DNA of 64,000 bases from Prochilodus magdalenae (Eukaryota; Chordata; Actinopteri; Characiformes; Prochilodontidae), in NCBI GenBank assembly GCA_024036415.1, contig JAMWET010000150.1, forward strand, positions 198,501-262,500, read 5' to 3'. Made by a program: the position numbers and the translations under genes. Below the pieces are notes generated by a model. The model was given only the letters and a program-made list of their open reading frames with translations, ran no database searches and was not told the DNA's origin. Positions 50,675-63,969 of the stretch are shown in pieces; the stretch's first letter is position 1; each line of letters begins with the position of its first letter.

Positions 50675-53439
50675 AAAGTGAGCGACACCCACTGGAGAGA
50701 TATTCCGGTGAGGAACACACAGCAGTATTTGATGTAGTTTTCCCCTTTTGGTATTCACCTAGAGCAGCTTCACGAGGAGCTAGCTAGATGGGATCATTTT
50801 CCAAAGTGAATGTGATGATGAATATTTTGAAGTGTTAGGAATAAAGCAGGAAACATTTATTAAACACATGGTTTAGTATTTTGCTGCTGTTAACCCAATC
50901 TCTTCAGCATTTATTGAATTTAGCCAAATGTGTTCAGATTTGTTGCATATTTATGAGAACTGTTGTTGATATCTGCAGGGCTAATGTTCCACAACTCCAG
51001 AGTTCAGTCTTAGAAGTTGGTTGTGTTTTCTGCTTCTGTCAGTTTAAGTAGTCCTAAATACATTAAGTGTTGTTGAGGTCCGGACACTGCTAAGCTGTGT
51101 CCACACAGTGGAAGGATGCACAGAAGCATCTGTGGATTTTTCAGATCTGAAGGAAGAGTGGGGTTTCATTTTCTCTTCTCTCAAAAGCACTGTTAGTCTG
51201 TGAGTGACCAGTTTTGGTGGTCTACCAGATCTTGCCCGGGTATTAGGAGCCCTATTGGATCTATACCTTTTATGATATTTCTGAAGATCAGTTTCTAAAA
51301 CTTTTCACTTCTTTTCTTTTGGTTTCCAATGTCTTTCAGGAGTTAAGGGAATTTTTATGTCTAAAAGATAAATAACTTGTTCATTTGACTGTAAATGAAA
51401 TAAATGAGGGACGGGCTCTAACTTTTACACAGCACTGCATGTTCATAACATTTGGTTTTGGAAAAAAATATCTTGGAAAAATCATACATTGGTATCAACG
51501 TCACTATTTGCGTCTGTCTCAGAAACTATTTAGAGCATCGCTAGCCTCCTCCTTATCTACCATTACCTAATGTCTACTTTCACAGACATATTATTATTGA
51601 TTACTGATTCTGCTTGAGAAATGAGTCTGTAGGCACAAAAAAGGGAATGATTATCAGATGAGGTATGTTTCATACACTTCTTAAACTGGCTGTTACATAA
51701 GCCTGAGGGAGAAGCTGATGGACCTATCTGTCTTAACTCAGAACAAGTTCTCCTGCATCGTATTACATAAGGCACATACAACAACAAAAAAACAACAAAA
51801 GCAAAAACAAGTAGATGCCTCTCTATAGTGCCAAACCCAAAGCATGTCAGAAACGTCTGTGTTTTAGAGAAAGAGCACTTAGTAAACGATTGCATAACGA
51901 CAGTAAGAACATGTGTTTTCCATGTAAACGAAGCCACAAAGGTTCATGCTAATCTTCAATCTTTTGTGGGGGTGGTGGGCTAGGAGGAGAAAATTCTAAC
52001 CTTATGAAATCAATTATCAAATCTGCATATGGTTGAAATTTGTTGTGGCCAAGATGCAAGAAATGATGAACCAATTATGAATATCATTTGTCTTCACGGT
52101 ACAATTGATGACAAACCTAATGCAATCCAATCCCACCATTGTTACACAACTTCATAATTCCAACTTTTGAAAATGATCATATGCAAACCTAAAAATGTCC
52201 TTTACATATATCTTATATATGTCATTGGAATGTCAATCAGTCAATCCTGGAGACCACATTAAAGAACAATACATAAATAAACAGAAATAAAGAAGAGTAG
52301 ACTGAGGTTATCTTCAAAATGTAGTTTGCACTGATGAATAATAAATATTGCTAACACTTTATATTAAGTATTGAATTCATTAATAAACGGTGATTGCCGC
52401 TTCAGACCAAGCATTTGATCCTCTTTACCTCACTGCCTGTTGTTCTGCGTACACTGCCTGGTGTTCTGTACTTGCGAGTTTGCATGGTTTACTGTTTTAT
52501 CCAGTGCTAAATGACAAAGTGTGACTTCTCGAATGCTCTCTTCTGCTATAAAGCCACTCGTTTTGACAAAATAAGCCCTACTCTAATCTCCACCAGGGGA
52601 AGGCTTTGAAGTGTAAGCGGCCATAAGTGGACTCTCCCTTCAACAGACCCTTGGTCTCACGGTCCCGGGTGTGCTTCATTAGGACTGCTTTTCCAGCCTG
52701 TGGAGAGGAGGAGGCCTTTTTCACCTCAGTAACCGGCACATGCGCCCCAAATATGTACGGCAGACTGAGAGCTCACTTGTGGTGGCCTTTATACTTACAG
52801 TCACCTGGTCTCCCACGCCCTTAGTTGCCTCAGTGATCGTAGCCGAACAGTCTGTAAATGTGCTGCCTCTGAACAGCCATGTGCGGACCCCTCACCTGCC
52901 ATTGGCTCTATAAATGTAAATGTACTTAAATCTTACTGGGGGGTAATTCATCACTTGGGAAGTCTAGTTTTAGTTTAGCCCAAAGCTGTGCCTCTGCTTA
53001 GTGTTTCTTAGAAAGAGATACTCAACCTTTCATTGACAAAGCTACTAAATTGTTTTATGAACAGGCATGGATTGAATGTATTAATTATTTGCAATGCAGA
53101 ACTATTTTTATATCCAACTTATATTATTACTATTATTTGTTCTTAATTTTCTGCCATTTTTTTTCCACCACATAACTTGTCCCACTGTTTTCGAGATATC
53201 AGCACTGTTACATGTCAAGAATCTGTTCCATCAACATTCCAACACTGGTCTGTGATTCAGGCTTGCGTACAGCTTTTTGATTGGATGCAAAGTTTCTGTG
53301 TGTTTCGCATTTTCCTTGTGTTTGCCCCGTTAAAAATAGAGGGGATAGAAAAGTGCGTACTCACCTACTGTACTTCTGCTTGACCAATAGCCACTGAATC
53401 ACTGTACACTCAAGGCAGAACCCTATCACAAATTCAACA

Positions 53440-53640
53440 TTGGTCGGACCCTCACCCCTACACCATGGCAACCTCCTTGCGATTCCTTACTAACCACACT
53501 AGCAGCCACTTACCAACATTGTAGGAACCACCTACCAACTACTTATCAACACCATAGCAACCATCTGGAATACCACAGCAATCATTTGGGATACCAGAGC
53601 AACATCATAGCAACCAGCCAGCAGAGTAACAACAGGCTAG
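53440..53640 (+). repeat. degenerate 'accatagcaacca' tandem repeat
   Basis: Repeated words 'caccatggcaacc', 'caccatagcaaccat', 'accacagcaatca', 'catcatagcaaccagc' and 'ctagcaacaacctagc' recur every 20-30 bases, a known low-copy tandem pattern in fish genomes. Non-coding. Confidence 0.7.
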
Positions 53641-53699
53641 CAACAACCTAGCAGAAAGTGGGAACTATTCAACCTGCACCACCATTCTGCGTTTCCTTC

Positions 53700-54145
53700 A
53701 GGAAAATAATAATACAAATATCTTTTATTTATAGAGCACTTTTATACAGCTCAAAGTGCTTTACAGACAGTTGACTTCAATAATAACAGAAGTTATAAGT
53801 TTTAATGACCCAAAGGCACAAAAACAGTTTCTAAACAACACAACAGTGTAGTTTTAACTAAAAGCTGGGTTAAAAAATACCTTATAGCATTATTTCTTAA
53901 ACGAGAGCACTGAGCTCAACTGTCTAATAGAAGCTACAATTTCACAGTTTAGAAGCATAATAACTGAAAAGGTCTCTGCAGGTTTCCTTTATTTTACAGA
54001 AGGTAAGCGCAGAAGGCCAGCATCTGCAGATCTAGGATCTTGAGTTGGAACATAAACAGAGAGATGTTCTGTGATGTAAGCTGGTGCTTGATCATTTACA
54101 GCTTTATAGACTAGCAGTAGAACTTTAAAATCTATACTAGATGCA
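53700..54145. repeat. dispersed repeat, LINE-tail-like
   Basis: 'tatttatagagcactttt' and 'ctcaaagtgctttacagac', with '...gctttatagactagcagtag' and 'aactttaaaatctata' further on, match the pattern of a common fish interspersed repeat whose class I cannot fix. The boundaries are approximate. Confidence 0.45.
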
Positions 54146-55486
54146 TTTTTTAGTTCTTACTGAAATAGTTTGGCCTAAAATCTTACAGTTTCCACCTTTT
54201 ACCCAAAGTCGATCAGCAGAGGCATACTTGGTGTTAAAACAGGCTTTAGGCCAAAGCAGCTAAAAAATAATGGAAGCTTACGCCATTCACCAGTTAGCAA
54301 AATGCAAACTGTTCGCCTAAACTATTACACGCGTGCATCAAACCAGACAACCTCTCACATTCTCAATTTCTCAAAGAGTCTTGTTTATGTGCTGTCTGAC
54401 ACTGTATGATATACTGTTATCAGTAAAAAGAGGCAAAATATAAATATATAAATATCAATATCAAAGTTTTGACCATAACTTTATTCTATTTTATAGACAA
54501 GTGTCCACACAATGTCAGGAAACACATAATCCCCTGGCTAATTAGTTACATTTGGGGTAAGCAACAAGTTTTTGTTAGGTTTCTTATCAAACTATTCATT
54601 CAAAAAGTCAATTTTGCCTTGTTAGCTGCTGGTAAAAGGCCCTTTATTACACAATTTAAATAGAAAATCCTCCCTTATTTTCCAGACCTTGAATAAAGTT
54701 TACAGGCCAGTATTTTATAATTACTGGCAGTTAATTGAACTGCATGATGTAACTATCTGCCAGTGACACAAAATCCCATCTTGGAAACTGGGTTCAAGTT
54801 CTAGATACGGCTCATTTGACTAGTTGTTGGTTTGGGCAACACAATGCTTGGTGTTGTGAAACTCAGTCAATTTAATTTTCACTGCTAGCGTTAGCTCTTA
54901 TGTAGCTACACATAAAGCTCTTGGATAGTGATAAGACAAGCACGGAATAGCCTTTGATCATGCTTTCAGTGTGCAATGCAGCAACCTGTGGCCATCCACC
55001 ATTTAGATACTGCTATTCATAACTGCATATCCGACCATGTGATATACTAAGTCTTTTTATTAACTGACTCATACCTCCATAAATTATTCCTAACCTTAAT
55101 AGATATTTCCATTTACTGTATTTAAAAAAAAATTAGCTTATTGATTACATCACCCATCCCTGACAAACCCAAACAGTCCGCTGCATTCGGTTTCTATGCT
55201 AATTTTAATAACACATTAATACAATACTATATATCTGAACACCAAAAGCAGTTTTACCTTTGTGGCAGCAAACATTCAAGTGAACACCTTTTTAAGTTCT
55301 TCTATGACCTGCACAGTGACTTGCGTGCTAATAATGGAAAACCCCTGACTGCCATACATGCTCTGAACAAGTGAATTCCAAAGCCACGTCCACTTGCTTT
55401 ATATATTTAGAAAAGTTGGTGTTCTGCATCATTAGCATCATTATAGAGTTGCTCTAGAGTGCACCTATAGATGCCTCTGGGTACAT
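54146..55486. other. no gene recognised
   Basis: AT-rich. ORFs at 54469-54663 and 55141-55374 have no motif. Confidence 0.4.
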
Positions 55487-55834
55487 TGTTTTCTTCATAT
55501 GATGGCCAGGTGCGTATAACCTTACCAGAAGTGGTGGCATCAGGATTCACAGAGCGAAGAAGTTTTGGTTTGGTTTGAGGAACATAATGAAGAGTTCAAG
55601 GTATGGTCCTGGTCTCCATCTAATCACGTATTGTGGGATGTGCTGGAGCAACAAGTCTGACCCGAAGCAGTTTCACCAAGCGAATTGCAGGGCTTAAAGG
55701 ATCTACTGCTAAACATCTGGTGCCAGATACCACAGGGCACCATCCGAGATCTTGTAGCGCCCATGCCTCAGCAGGATGGAGCTGTTTCAGCGGCACACAG
55801 AGGACCAACGGAGTATTAGGCAGGAGGTAATGAT
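55487..55834 (+). mobile_element. Tc1-like remnant (fourth lineage), C-terminal part
   Basis: 'cttcatatgatggccaggtg' and 'ggcatcaggattcac' come from the middle of a fish Tc1 transposase gene. 'tggtttgaggaacataatga' (WFEEHN-like) and 'gggatgtgctggagcaacaa' (WDVLEQQ) follow after internal losses. 'gggcttaaaggatctactgc' and 'ggtgccagataccacaggg' then lead to the C-terminal end, and 'agtattaggcaggaggt' marks the stop and 3' end. The SPDLNPIEH block is absent. The frames are broken, so no protein can be made. Confidence 0.8.
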
Positions 55835-58800
55835 CTTTAGCTCAATAGTCTAAATGTGTCAGAAAGGTCTTCTGACCCTCTGAAACTCCTGGTATAACCG
55901 AAATGTTTGATCAGTGATTTCTGGAGAGGATGCTAACTTCTATTACATAGCTACAGCAGAACATGGAGAGTGATGAAAGGTTTAGGAATAAAACTGGGGC
56001 TAAAACAACTGTTCAACATTTTTAATAATGTTCATCAAATTCTTTGTTTGCCTGTTTTGGGTTTACATTTTTCATGGCAATGTCAGTCTTAAACAAAGTG
56101 CCACTAGTCATTTAGCTCTAGTGCCTCAGTTTGTGAGAACACTACCAAACATTCTATTGTTATTGCTTGCTCCTTTTTCACATTTAGATGCAATATTTAT
56201 TTAAATGAATCAATTATTAGTCAATTAATTCATACAGAAAATCAGCTGTAATAATCAAGCCTCCATAAAAACCATGTAACAATTCTAACACAAAAATATT
56301 ACATTAAGCTTTTCCTGAGTCAGAGTAATCTTTCTGAAGGCCTTGCTGTAACATTTGGGCAATTCACTATTATTTTTATCTGTATAAGATTACGCTCTAG
56401 TAACATAAACAGACCTTAAGCCAAACCTCTGTTTGTCATAGGAGTCCCAAAAATTGGTCCCAGAGACTTGATCTGATTTTAATAATGGGAGGTCTGTTTT
56501 ATCCATTTTTGTTGACTTTGGACAGACACCATCATTCCTCTGGCAATAAGAGTGCTTGGCAAAGACATTAAGAAATGTTTTTCAGCATCTGTTTAGAAAT
56601 GCTGGATGTAAGATTCTAGAAAACGACTATAAGCGTTACATGGTTTAACAAAATTCACAAATAAACAGTTTGTCCTCATCAACTATTCCACCAGTGCTGA
56701 TCAACAATGAACAGCATTTAACATGATATTAGCTTGTCGAAAATCCAGCAATGTGTAGACAGACCTGTTGCACTATGGGTCTGGTCTTGTTATACATGAG
56801 AGGAAGTGGATAGGAGAGCAGTGTCCCCATCTCTGTCATCGTTATTCAAACATCTATGTTCACAGTCACTCACTACAGCCTCAGCAACACTCAAAAAAAC
56901 TACCACTGACCTTTACATCGCTGCCAACCATAAGTATCGTTTCATTAGGAATTTGATGAGCAGCTGAAAACATTTCAGGGATGTGCAGTGCTCCCTAATC
57001 TCTCGTCCAGCCAGGCTGTGGTCAGGCAGGCAGCAACGTGCCGTGGAAAAGCACCAACTTTCCTCAAGCTCAGGAAGCGGCCGGCTTCAGCACGAGGCCT
57101 CCAGCGAACACAGAAAAGCTGATTTAGTTGTTATCTCTAACAAACAGCCAAGACAATCGAATTACTTCATTTAACGGAGAAGATTACATCTCTGCATGAC
57201 GGTACTTCAGCCTATTCAAAGCCACAAATCCCTCAGTTTCAGTACAGCGTGAAATACAATCAGATCGCTTTCACCCAAGAAGAAAAAGCTTTTAACATCA
57301 GTTTATAATGATTTGAAATTTATAGGACTGATCAGATTAAACTGTCCTTTTGGTGAATTTGCTTAATCCCATGCTGAAGAAATAAGAAAAGAAATAACTA
57401 TTTTTGACAAAAGCACGTGTTATACCTAGATCATACCTAGTGGTCTATTTCCACTTCAATTTTACTTTTGCTTAGGTACTTTTACCTAGATTGATTAGGG
57501 TGCTAGGCAGTAATACACAACTTCCTGTTTCACTGGGGTATATATATCAGATGACATGGTGGTCAAATTCCTTATGTCCAAAATCACATACTACTACAGT
57601 ATACTAAACATATTAATCTCATAAATGGAATCTAGTGGTGGCAAACTTCTTTTATCAGACTCTGATTATGGAGTCTGATTACTGATTGCAGTAGTGAGGT
57701 TTTGGTCTCAGCATTAGTCATTCTTCCACATTAAAAAAACAAAAACATGTAACTCAAACAATGTGTGAAAAATCTGTATCATCTAACCACAAAAGTAAGT
57801 ACCTAGAGGTTGCTAAATGCGACTGGGACTGGAACCCGGGTTCTATATACAGATAAAACAGGAAGTGAGCTTCGACCAGTAAACACTCAGTGTTGGCACA
57901 AAAAGAAGGATGATTACACTGAAAGGCATCTGATGCCCTGATGTTAAATATGGTAGAAGATCTATGAAGTAGCCCTAAGAACTCCAAAGGCCCTTGTTAG
58001 GGTTTATGGCAGCACAAACTCCATAAAATAAACAATAATAATCAGGACATTTTAGTGAAAATCTTTCTGCCTCTGCCAAGAAGCTAAAAATGGCCCATCA
58101 CTATATCATCTAACAGCATTCTAAACATTCAGGTCATTCGTAAAATCTATGCAGATAAACAAACTAAACAAAGGTTTACTCAACACAATATCAAGCCTCT
58201 GCCATTCAATTTAAGTTTTTCTGTTGCCGTTTCAACGTAAAGATGTATTGCTGATTCCCAAAGAGACAAAACTGGTGTGCCAAACCATATCACATCAAAA
58301 TAGACTTTTATAGTGTTCAAAAGTAGTGCAGGAAAGGGGTTTAAGGGGGCCATGAGTTTTGCCACCATAGCAACTAGTTCCCCCTAAAATCTTTTTGGGC
58401 CCCCATATATAGATATTATACACCCATGACTCCATTAATTACCATTAATAAGCCACATCTATATCTCTCCCCCTTTTTCATCAGGCATTTCATCCTTTCT
58501 ACCCATCTTTAAACAGATTCTCCACAACCTGCTACATGACATTCAATATTTATCATTACAAAATCTTAAACAAGCACCTTCAACTCATTTGAAACATATT
58601 AGCAATAAAAGAAAACAGAGCAAGTTTTGTCATTTTTAATGTATAAAATTAAATATTAAAATAAATAAAAAAATCATATAAGAGGGTCATTTTTGCACTG
58701 GAGATCATAAACCATTATAATGACCTAATCACATTCCATAAAGTATCTGTTGGGTCAAATAAAATTTCTGACCCATCTTTAAGATTGATGCACTTGAAAT

Positions 58801-60944
58801 GAGAAATAACAAACTGGCATAAAAATTACCATACTTAACAGACTAATTGTATTTCAATAGAATTCTCAATATGATTGTTTTAGAATATAAAAAACTACAA
58901 CTATTATTGCACCACTAAACTCAAATTAAACTAAAATGAAACCAAAAAACAACAGAAAAAAGGACTGTGATTTCAAAATAATCCTGCTTTTATTTATAAC
59001 TCTGCTCTTAACTAAAACAAAAAATGTTAGGCCAGTAAACAGTACAACCTAAAATGTGTTAAAATGGGAAAAACATGTGAGTGTGTTAAGACATCACTTC
59101 TTAGCGAGTGTTTAATCTGAAAAAGATGCAAAACAGCAACAAAACATGCTCGAACATTTACTGTGTCTCACAGCAGAAAGCAGAACAAGTCGCACAACCA
59201 GAATGACTCATTCACTTCGGCAAAGTCTGCAAGAAATGTGGAAGCAACCATTTAGCATCTGCTGATGAGTTTTGTCTTGAGTTTTGCTTCAGACATGAAT
59301 TAAAGCTATAGATCAAGATGATGAAAAACAAAAAAAAACTATGCTTAATCTAGTAGTAAATAATCTTCAGATTTGGCAAAAAAAAAGTGATTCTCAAACA
59401 GAACACAAGGTATTTGTTTACAGTCTAGTTTTTGCAGAACTGCTTGTATTTGTTTGCAAAATGTGATACACAGCATGAAAACATGGATATCATGCTTTGA
59501 TGTCTTTCCTAAAAATAACAGGAAAGTTGAAATATTTTGTGATGTTCTGATTTTCTTAAGAAAATGTGTGCATTTTTCTCATAAGCATATCATTCCTGTC
59601 CAAACAAGTTTCTCCAAAATAGCAAGTTTGCAGGAGAAGGCAAAAACCTAATTAAATGTTTATGGAAGTCAGAGGAACCAGACGTTTCTCACCAAGTGAT
59701 TTTGGGCTGTTTCTCTTGGTACATACATCATGTCGCATAAAAGTGAAGAAAATCAACAAAAAGGAAGGTACATGTTTTAGTTTGGACAGGAACAATTTAC
59801 AAAATGAATATTCTGCTCCACCCCATTCATTATGAAGGATATTTTTAAATGAAAAATTACGACAATATGATCTTTGATATCCCCCCCAACCAATCTTTCC
59901 CACTAAAAGGCTTTTCCTGCAGGCTTTTTTAACAGCAAGCTAATTGGCTCTTTCTATCAAAGGGTGGAACTTGACATGATGAGCTTTATGAGGTTTCCCA
60001 TTTATTTTACTATTTATTTATTTTAGTATTTATGTCTCCTCATCTATAATGTCTTTGGTGTGATGCATCAGAAAACATTTGCATTTGCATTTGCATTTGT
60101 TTAATAGTCACTGTTCATTTATAAACCATGTGTCTTTGCAACTACACTCAAAAAGTGCAATTGTTCTATTAAAGGTTTTAACCCATTAAAAAGCCAGTGG
60201 TCCCAAAGTGATGCTACCCCACCTCTAAATCTTATCCAGTTTACTTACCAGCATTAAATATTTGCATATTGATCCATCCATATTGTGTGTACAACAGCGT
60301 AGAAGTACAGTAATAACTTAACAAAATGATTCAGGTCTAAAATAAACCTATTAACCTGCTTTTTAATACTTTAGTCATATTGTATTACAGAAGTAAACAT
60401 CTTAAAAATAACTTGACACACTTGGGGGACCACCTCGCATCACATACACAAGTAAATCCAACCTAATATGTAATTTGTGAAAATAATCAGTCCAGTTAAT
60501 AAGAATTTACTCAAATAACCTTAGTGTTAAGTACATACTACTCAATCAAGGATCTTAAAAGCTACAAAGGCAATTCTAAAGAAGCATATTTGTATTTTAT
60601 TGTATCAACCTTATTGTTTTTATACATATACCTAAACCTTTCCTGAAACCAATACCTGCAAAATAAAATATTAAATACAAAAAAAAACCAAAACGTTTTA
60701 AACCGGTGATGTACTCATGTTTAGGTGTAAAAGGAGAATGCAGGAAAAGTTGAGTCTTTTATGAACGACAATGGTCAAGGCCCTCCACTTTGCCAAGAAT
60801 GCACCAGCAAAAAACCCAACATGTTTGTCCCTTTGTAGAGTGCAGGAGGATCAGGAGAAATATGTGCATAAAGAAAAAGGTCAAAACCCACTGAAAGCAT
60901 TCATGGGCTTGGGTATATTTTGACAAACCGTTGTCATTAAACAC
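55835..60944. other. no gene recognised
   Basis: About 5 kb, increasingly AT-rich after 58400. A GC-richer patch at 56980-57180 holds a 63-codon frame rich in Ser, Arg and Gln, without a family match. Nothing else nameable apart from a microsatellite at 60076. Confidence 0.4.
60076..60099. repeat. (CATTTG)4 microsatellite
   Basis: Four exact hexamer units. Confidence 0.92.
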
Positions 60945-61640
60945 ACTATCAGGGTTTTTTAATGCTTCCACAAATGCGAGTTAACGTTTTAATATGTGGA
61001 ACGTCAGCAACATCCAAAAACAGTGGACTTTTCTGGGCTCTAACTCATTTGATATGTACTGATGCACAGTGGAAACATACTGTGGTCGGAAAAGTCAAAC
61101 CTTTTAAATTGTTTACAGAAATAATGGACGTCATGTTCTCTTGGCCAAAGAACAAAAGAGCCATCCTGATTTTTACCAGCATAAAGCCAGCGTCTGTCAT
61201 GGGATGGGGATATTAGTGGGCAGCTTGAACATCTGAGGAAACACCATTAATGCAGAACAGTCTTTAAAACAATATATGCTGCCTTGGACAACAGTCTTTC
61301 TCAGGGACCCGCACGCTTATTTCAACATGACAATACCAAGCCACAATCTGTATGTGTTGCTGCAGCATGGCTGAATAATCAGAGAAAGCAGGGTGCTCGG
61401 CTGGGTTGAAACGTGCTGCATATTTAGCCTCAGAATGTGACAGTGAAAACCTTGTACAATGGCAGATGTAGGCTTGCATAACAGAATGGCAAAAATATTT
61501 CACTTTTACAATCGGATCAGTTTTCAGTCCCAAAGCGATTATAAAGTGTTGTAAAAAAGAACACAGCAGTAAACATGCTCTCATCCAAATCTTTTGGAAA
61601 TTGTTACTGGAATTAAATTTAGAAAGAATGAATGAACATT
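60945..61640 (+). mobile_element. Tc1/mariner-like remnant (fifth lineage)
   Basis: The DNA follows a well-known fish Tc1-like transposase gene from about its middle. 'cagaaataatggacgtcatg' and 'ttctcttggccaaagaa' correspond to the GNHGRHVLW-KEE tract, and 'aaagccagcgtctgtcatgg' to QKPASLMVWG. Near 61310-61370 a frame reads LFQHDNTKPQSVCVAAAWLN, equivalent to FQQDNAKPHTA with the second catalytic Asp kept. The C-terminal 'caaagcgattataaagtgtt' tract is equivalent to PKRLQSVV. The DLSPIEN-like region is damaged. The frames shift repeatedly. The minus-strand ORF 61264-61656 (130 codons) is an antisense shadow of this element. Confidence 0.8.
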
Positions 61641-61708
61641 TCCAAAAAAAAACCAAAAAAACAATAAACTTAATATGGTAAAAAATAAATCAAAATATGA
61701 ATCACTGA

Positions 61709-62719
61709 TTCGGTCCTGTGAAAGAGTATTTGCCCCCCTTTGCAGGCTTCTTTTGAATGTTTCAGATTATCAGACTAATTTGTGTATCAGACAAAGATAA
61801 CCTGAGTAAACAGAAAATGCAGTTTTTCAAAACAAAAATGCCTTCTAAACCTAATAACTGGTCGTGCCACACTCCGAGGCAACAACTGCAATTAAGCGTT
61901 TTTTGTAACTGGCAGGGAGACGTTCACATCTCTGTGGAGGAATTTTGGTCCACTCCTCTTTGCAGAACCGTTTTAATTCAGCCACACTGGAGAGTTTCCA
62001 AGCACGAACAGCCTGTTTCGTCATGCCACAGCAACACAATTGGATTTAGGTCTGGACTCTGACTAGGCCACTCTAAAACCTTCTTTTTTTTTTCCTGGAG
62101 AGATTCAGAGATGGACTTGCTGGTGTGCTTTGGATCACTGTCTTGCGGCAGAACCCTAATACGCTTGAACTTCAGGTCACAAACTGAGGGCCAGACACTC
62201 TCCTTTTCTGGTAAAGAGCAGAATTCATGGTTGTTTTGTGGCAAGCGTGAGACGAGCCTTTGTGTTCTTTTGGTCAGCAGTGGTTTTGGTCTTGGAACTC
62301 TCCCATGAATACCAATTTTGCCCAGTCTTCTTATTGTTGAATCATGAACACTGACCTTAACTGAGGCATGTGAGGCCTGCGGTGCTTTAGATGTTGTTCT
62401 GGATTCTTTTTTGACCTGGGTGAGTCATCGATGGACTCCTGGAGTAATTTTGGAAGGCTGCCCACTTCTGGGAAGGTTCATTACTGTTCCATGTTTTCTT
62501 CATTCGTGGCAAATACCTCTCACTGTGGCTCACTGGAGCCCCAAAACCTTAGAAATGGCTTTGTAACCTGGAAGTGACATGGAAATGACCACAGAAAACG
62601 GAGACAAACGGGCAAGTAAAGACAGGATGTGAAACAGGTTGTATAAAAGTGATTACTTGATTCTTGATTCAGTTCTGGCAGTAATCAGGCCTAGGTGTGG
62701 CTAGTAAAATTGAAATCAG
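61709..62719 (-). mobile_element. Tc1-like element (IR/DR lineage), third copy, decayed
   Basis: The plus strand starts with the inverted right end, 'ctgtgaaagagtatttgccc', and contains 'ttctaaacctaataactgg'. On the minus strand the transposase reads (in pieces) [20 protein letters not shown], then [11 protein letters not shown] near 62080-62040, which holds the second Asp of the catalytic triad. The third acidic residue, normally Glu right after LNPI, reads V here. Further in are decayed tracts for SGRPTK-like and HTSG-like regions to about 62560. Similarity ends at 62719 in the leader ('aggtgtggctagtaaaattg'), where LINE-derived sequence begins. The minus frame at 61978-62244 is open for 88 codons. 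Confidence 0.85.
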
Positions 62720-63093
62720 TAATACCCCTCACAATATCCAACAGCCCTGTGTCAGTCAATGTCAAGTTTCTTCAATCATGGGACACCTTCAAGACCATTT
62801 GTTCTTCAACAAGACTCACAGAGCTGTCTCACCCTGGACACAACATATTTCAACTCCTCTAATCCAACAGACACTACAGGACCCTGTACACCAAGACTAC
62901 CAGACATATGAACAGGTTCTTTCCTCAGGCCATCACCTTCATAAACAGCTGACCAGACCATTGCTGTGCTCTCTACAGTCTCTACACACCACCCTCCACC
63001 TGCCTTATACTGTTTGTAGATACTGTAGTAAACTGTATCAAGAATTGTGTAGATGGTGAAGACATTGCAATGATCCGTATTTATTATGTATAC
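62720..63093 (+). mobile_element. LINE 3' fragment, copy 1 (ORF2 C-terminus)
   Basis: In broken frames the sequence encodes the end of a non-LTR ORF2: SVNVKFLQSWDTFKTI and HPGHNIFQLL, then NRHYRTLYTKTTRHMNRFFP and QAITFINS before a stop at 62947-62949. The HPG..LF.LL...RYR....KT.R..NSF.P.AI..(L/I)N pattern is the usual C-terminus of fish Rex1/L2-like elements. It continues into 3' UTR ('ccttatactgtttgtagat') and breaks off at 63093, where Tc1 sequence starts. Confidence 0.7.
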
Positions 63094-63478
63094 GGGCAGG
63101 CCTGTAATTGACATCATAGGATCATCATTTTGTCTGATTTTTAAAGAATTTATTTGCAGAGTATTTGGTCAATAACAAAAGTTCATCTCAATACTTTGTT
63201 GTATATCCTTTGTTGGCAATGACAGAGGTCAAACCTTTTCTGTAAATCCTCCATGCAGATCTCCTCTAGAGCAGTGATGTTTTGGGGCTGTCGGCGGGCA
63301 ACACGGACTTTCAACTCCCTCCAAAGGTTTTCGATGGGGTTGAGATCGGGAGACTGGCTAGGCCACTCCAGGACTTTGAAATGTTTCTTACGAAGCCACT
63401 TGTTGGCTATCATTGTCATGCTGAAAGTATTTCACCCACTCATCTTCAGTGGTCCCCTTGCAGAGAAACGCCCCAAAG
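63094..63478 (-). mobile_element. Tc1-like fragment (further lineage), C-terminal part and end
   Basis: The plus strand starts 'gggcaggcctgtaattgac' and 'tctgatttttaaagaattt', then 'tatttggtcaataacaaaag', the typical right-end sequence of a widespread fish Tc1 lineage. On the minus strand an open frame (63183-63419) reads [20 protein letters not shown] then [17 protein letters not shown], with the catalytic Glu retained in NPIENLW. Part of the C-terminus between about 63236 and 63245 and a piece near 63415 are deleted. It stops at 'aacgccccaaagca', where a LINE fragment begins. Confidence 0.85.
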
Positions 63479-63600
63479 CAACATATTTCAACTCCTCTCA
63501 TCCAACAGACACTACAGGACCCTGTACACCAAGACTACCAGACATATGAACAGCTTCTTTCCTCAGGCCATCACCTTCATAAACAGCTGACCAGTCACAT
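63479..63600 (+). mobile_element. LINE 3' fragment, copy 2, 5' part
   Basis: 63479-63594 repeats 62841-62956 with only two mismatches in 116 bases, encoding the same ORF2 C-terminus (NRHYRTLYTKTTRHMNSFFP, then QAITFINS and stop). The copy begins abruptly inside Tc1 sequence. Confidence 0.8.
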
Positions 63601-63608
63601 CAGATGGG

Positions 63609-63671
63609 ACTGCTTAAGCAGGGGGACACGGGCACTGCAAATTTAATGCCGTAGTGTGTTGCTGATGGTAT
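63609..63671 (-). mobile_element. short Tc1 fragment inside LINE copy 2
   Basis: 'tgcttaagcagggggacacg', 'ggcactgcaaatttaatg' and 'cgtagtgtgttgctgatgg' match the N-terminal half of the same Tc1 lineage as 63094-63478 (usual form: cttaagcagggggacacgtctggcactgcagg). It is about 60 bases long with small deletions, and separated from the main fragment by the LINE piece. Confidence 0.7.
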
Positions 63672-63969
63672 TAATCCTGCTCCACAGTCTCTTCCCCATA
63701 CATGCACGCTAATACTGTCACACTACCTCAACACACCTGCCTTATACTGTTTGTAGATACTGTAGTAAACTGTATACCATTTGCAGTTTATTTATTGATT
63801 GTATATTGTGTAGATGGTGAAGACTGTATATTGCAATGATCCGTTTTTATTATGAATATGTGTAGTCATTGTGTATATTGTGGACTGTCAATACTAGAGA
63901 GACACAATGTGCTAAAACCAAATTTCCTTGTGTATGTCAACATACTTGGCCAATAAACCTGATTCCGAT
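63672..63969 (+). mobile_element. LINE 3' UTR and tail, copy 2
   Basis: It resumes LINE 3' UTR shared with copy 1 ('ccttatactgtttgtagata', 'ttgcaatgatccgt'). It ends 'acttggccaataaacctgat' plus 'tccgatt', a polyadenylation-like AATAAA and the short GATTC-type tail typical of fish LINEs. Confidence 0.75.

Larger units (their letters stand above)
44521..53439. other. no gene recognised; longest repeat-poor stretch
   Basis: About 8.9 kb with no transposon that I can name. It contains a GA-rich tract (45907-45940), a (TTTG)n run (46645-46667), a very AT-rich patch (48650-48810) and three CTCF-like motifs (listed separately). The 124-codon minus frame at 51563-51937 has a hydrophobic run (LLVFAFVVFLLLYVPYV) but opens with GTG and matches no receptor motif. 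A GC-richer patch at 52560-52900 has a 65-codon frame without an ATG. Confidence 0.4.

Noticed and set aside
51563..51937. 124-codon minus ORF with one apparent membrane segment
   Set aside because: It opens with GTG, has a single hydrophobic run from T-rich codons, no receptor signature and no splice context.
61264..61656. 130-codon minus ORF
   Set aside because: Antisense to a recognisable plus-strand Tc1 transposase remnant.
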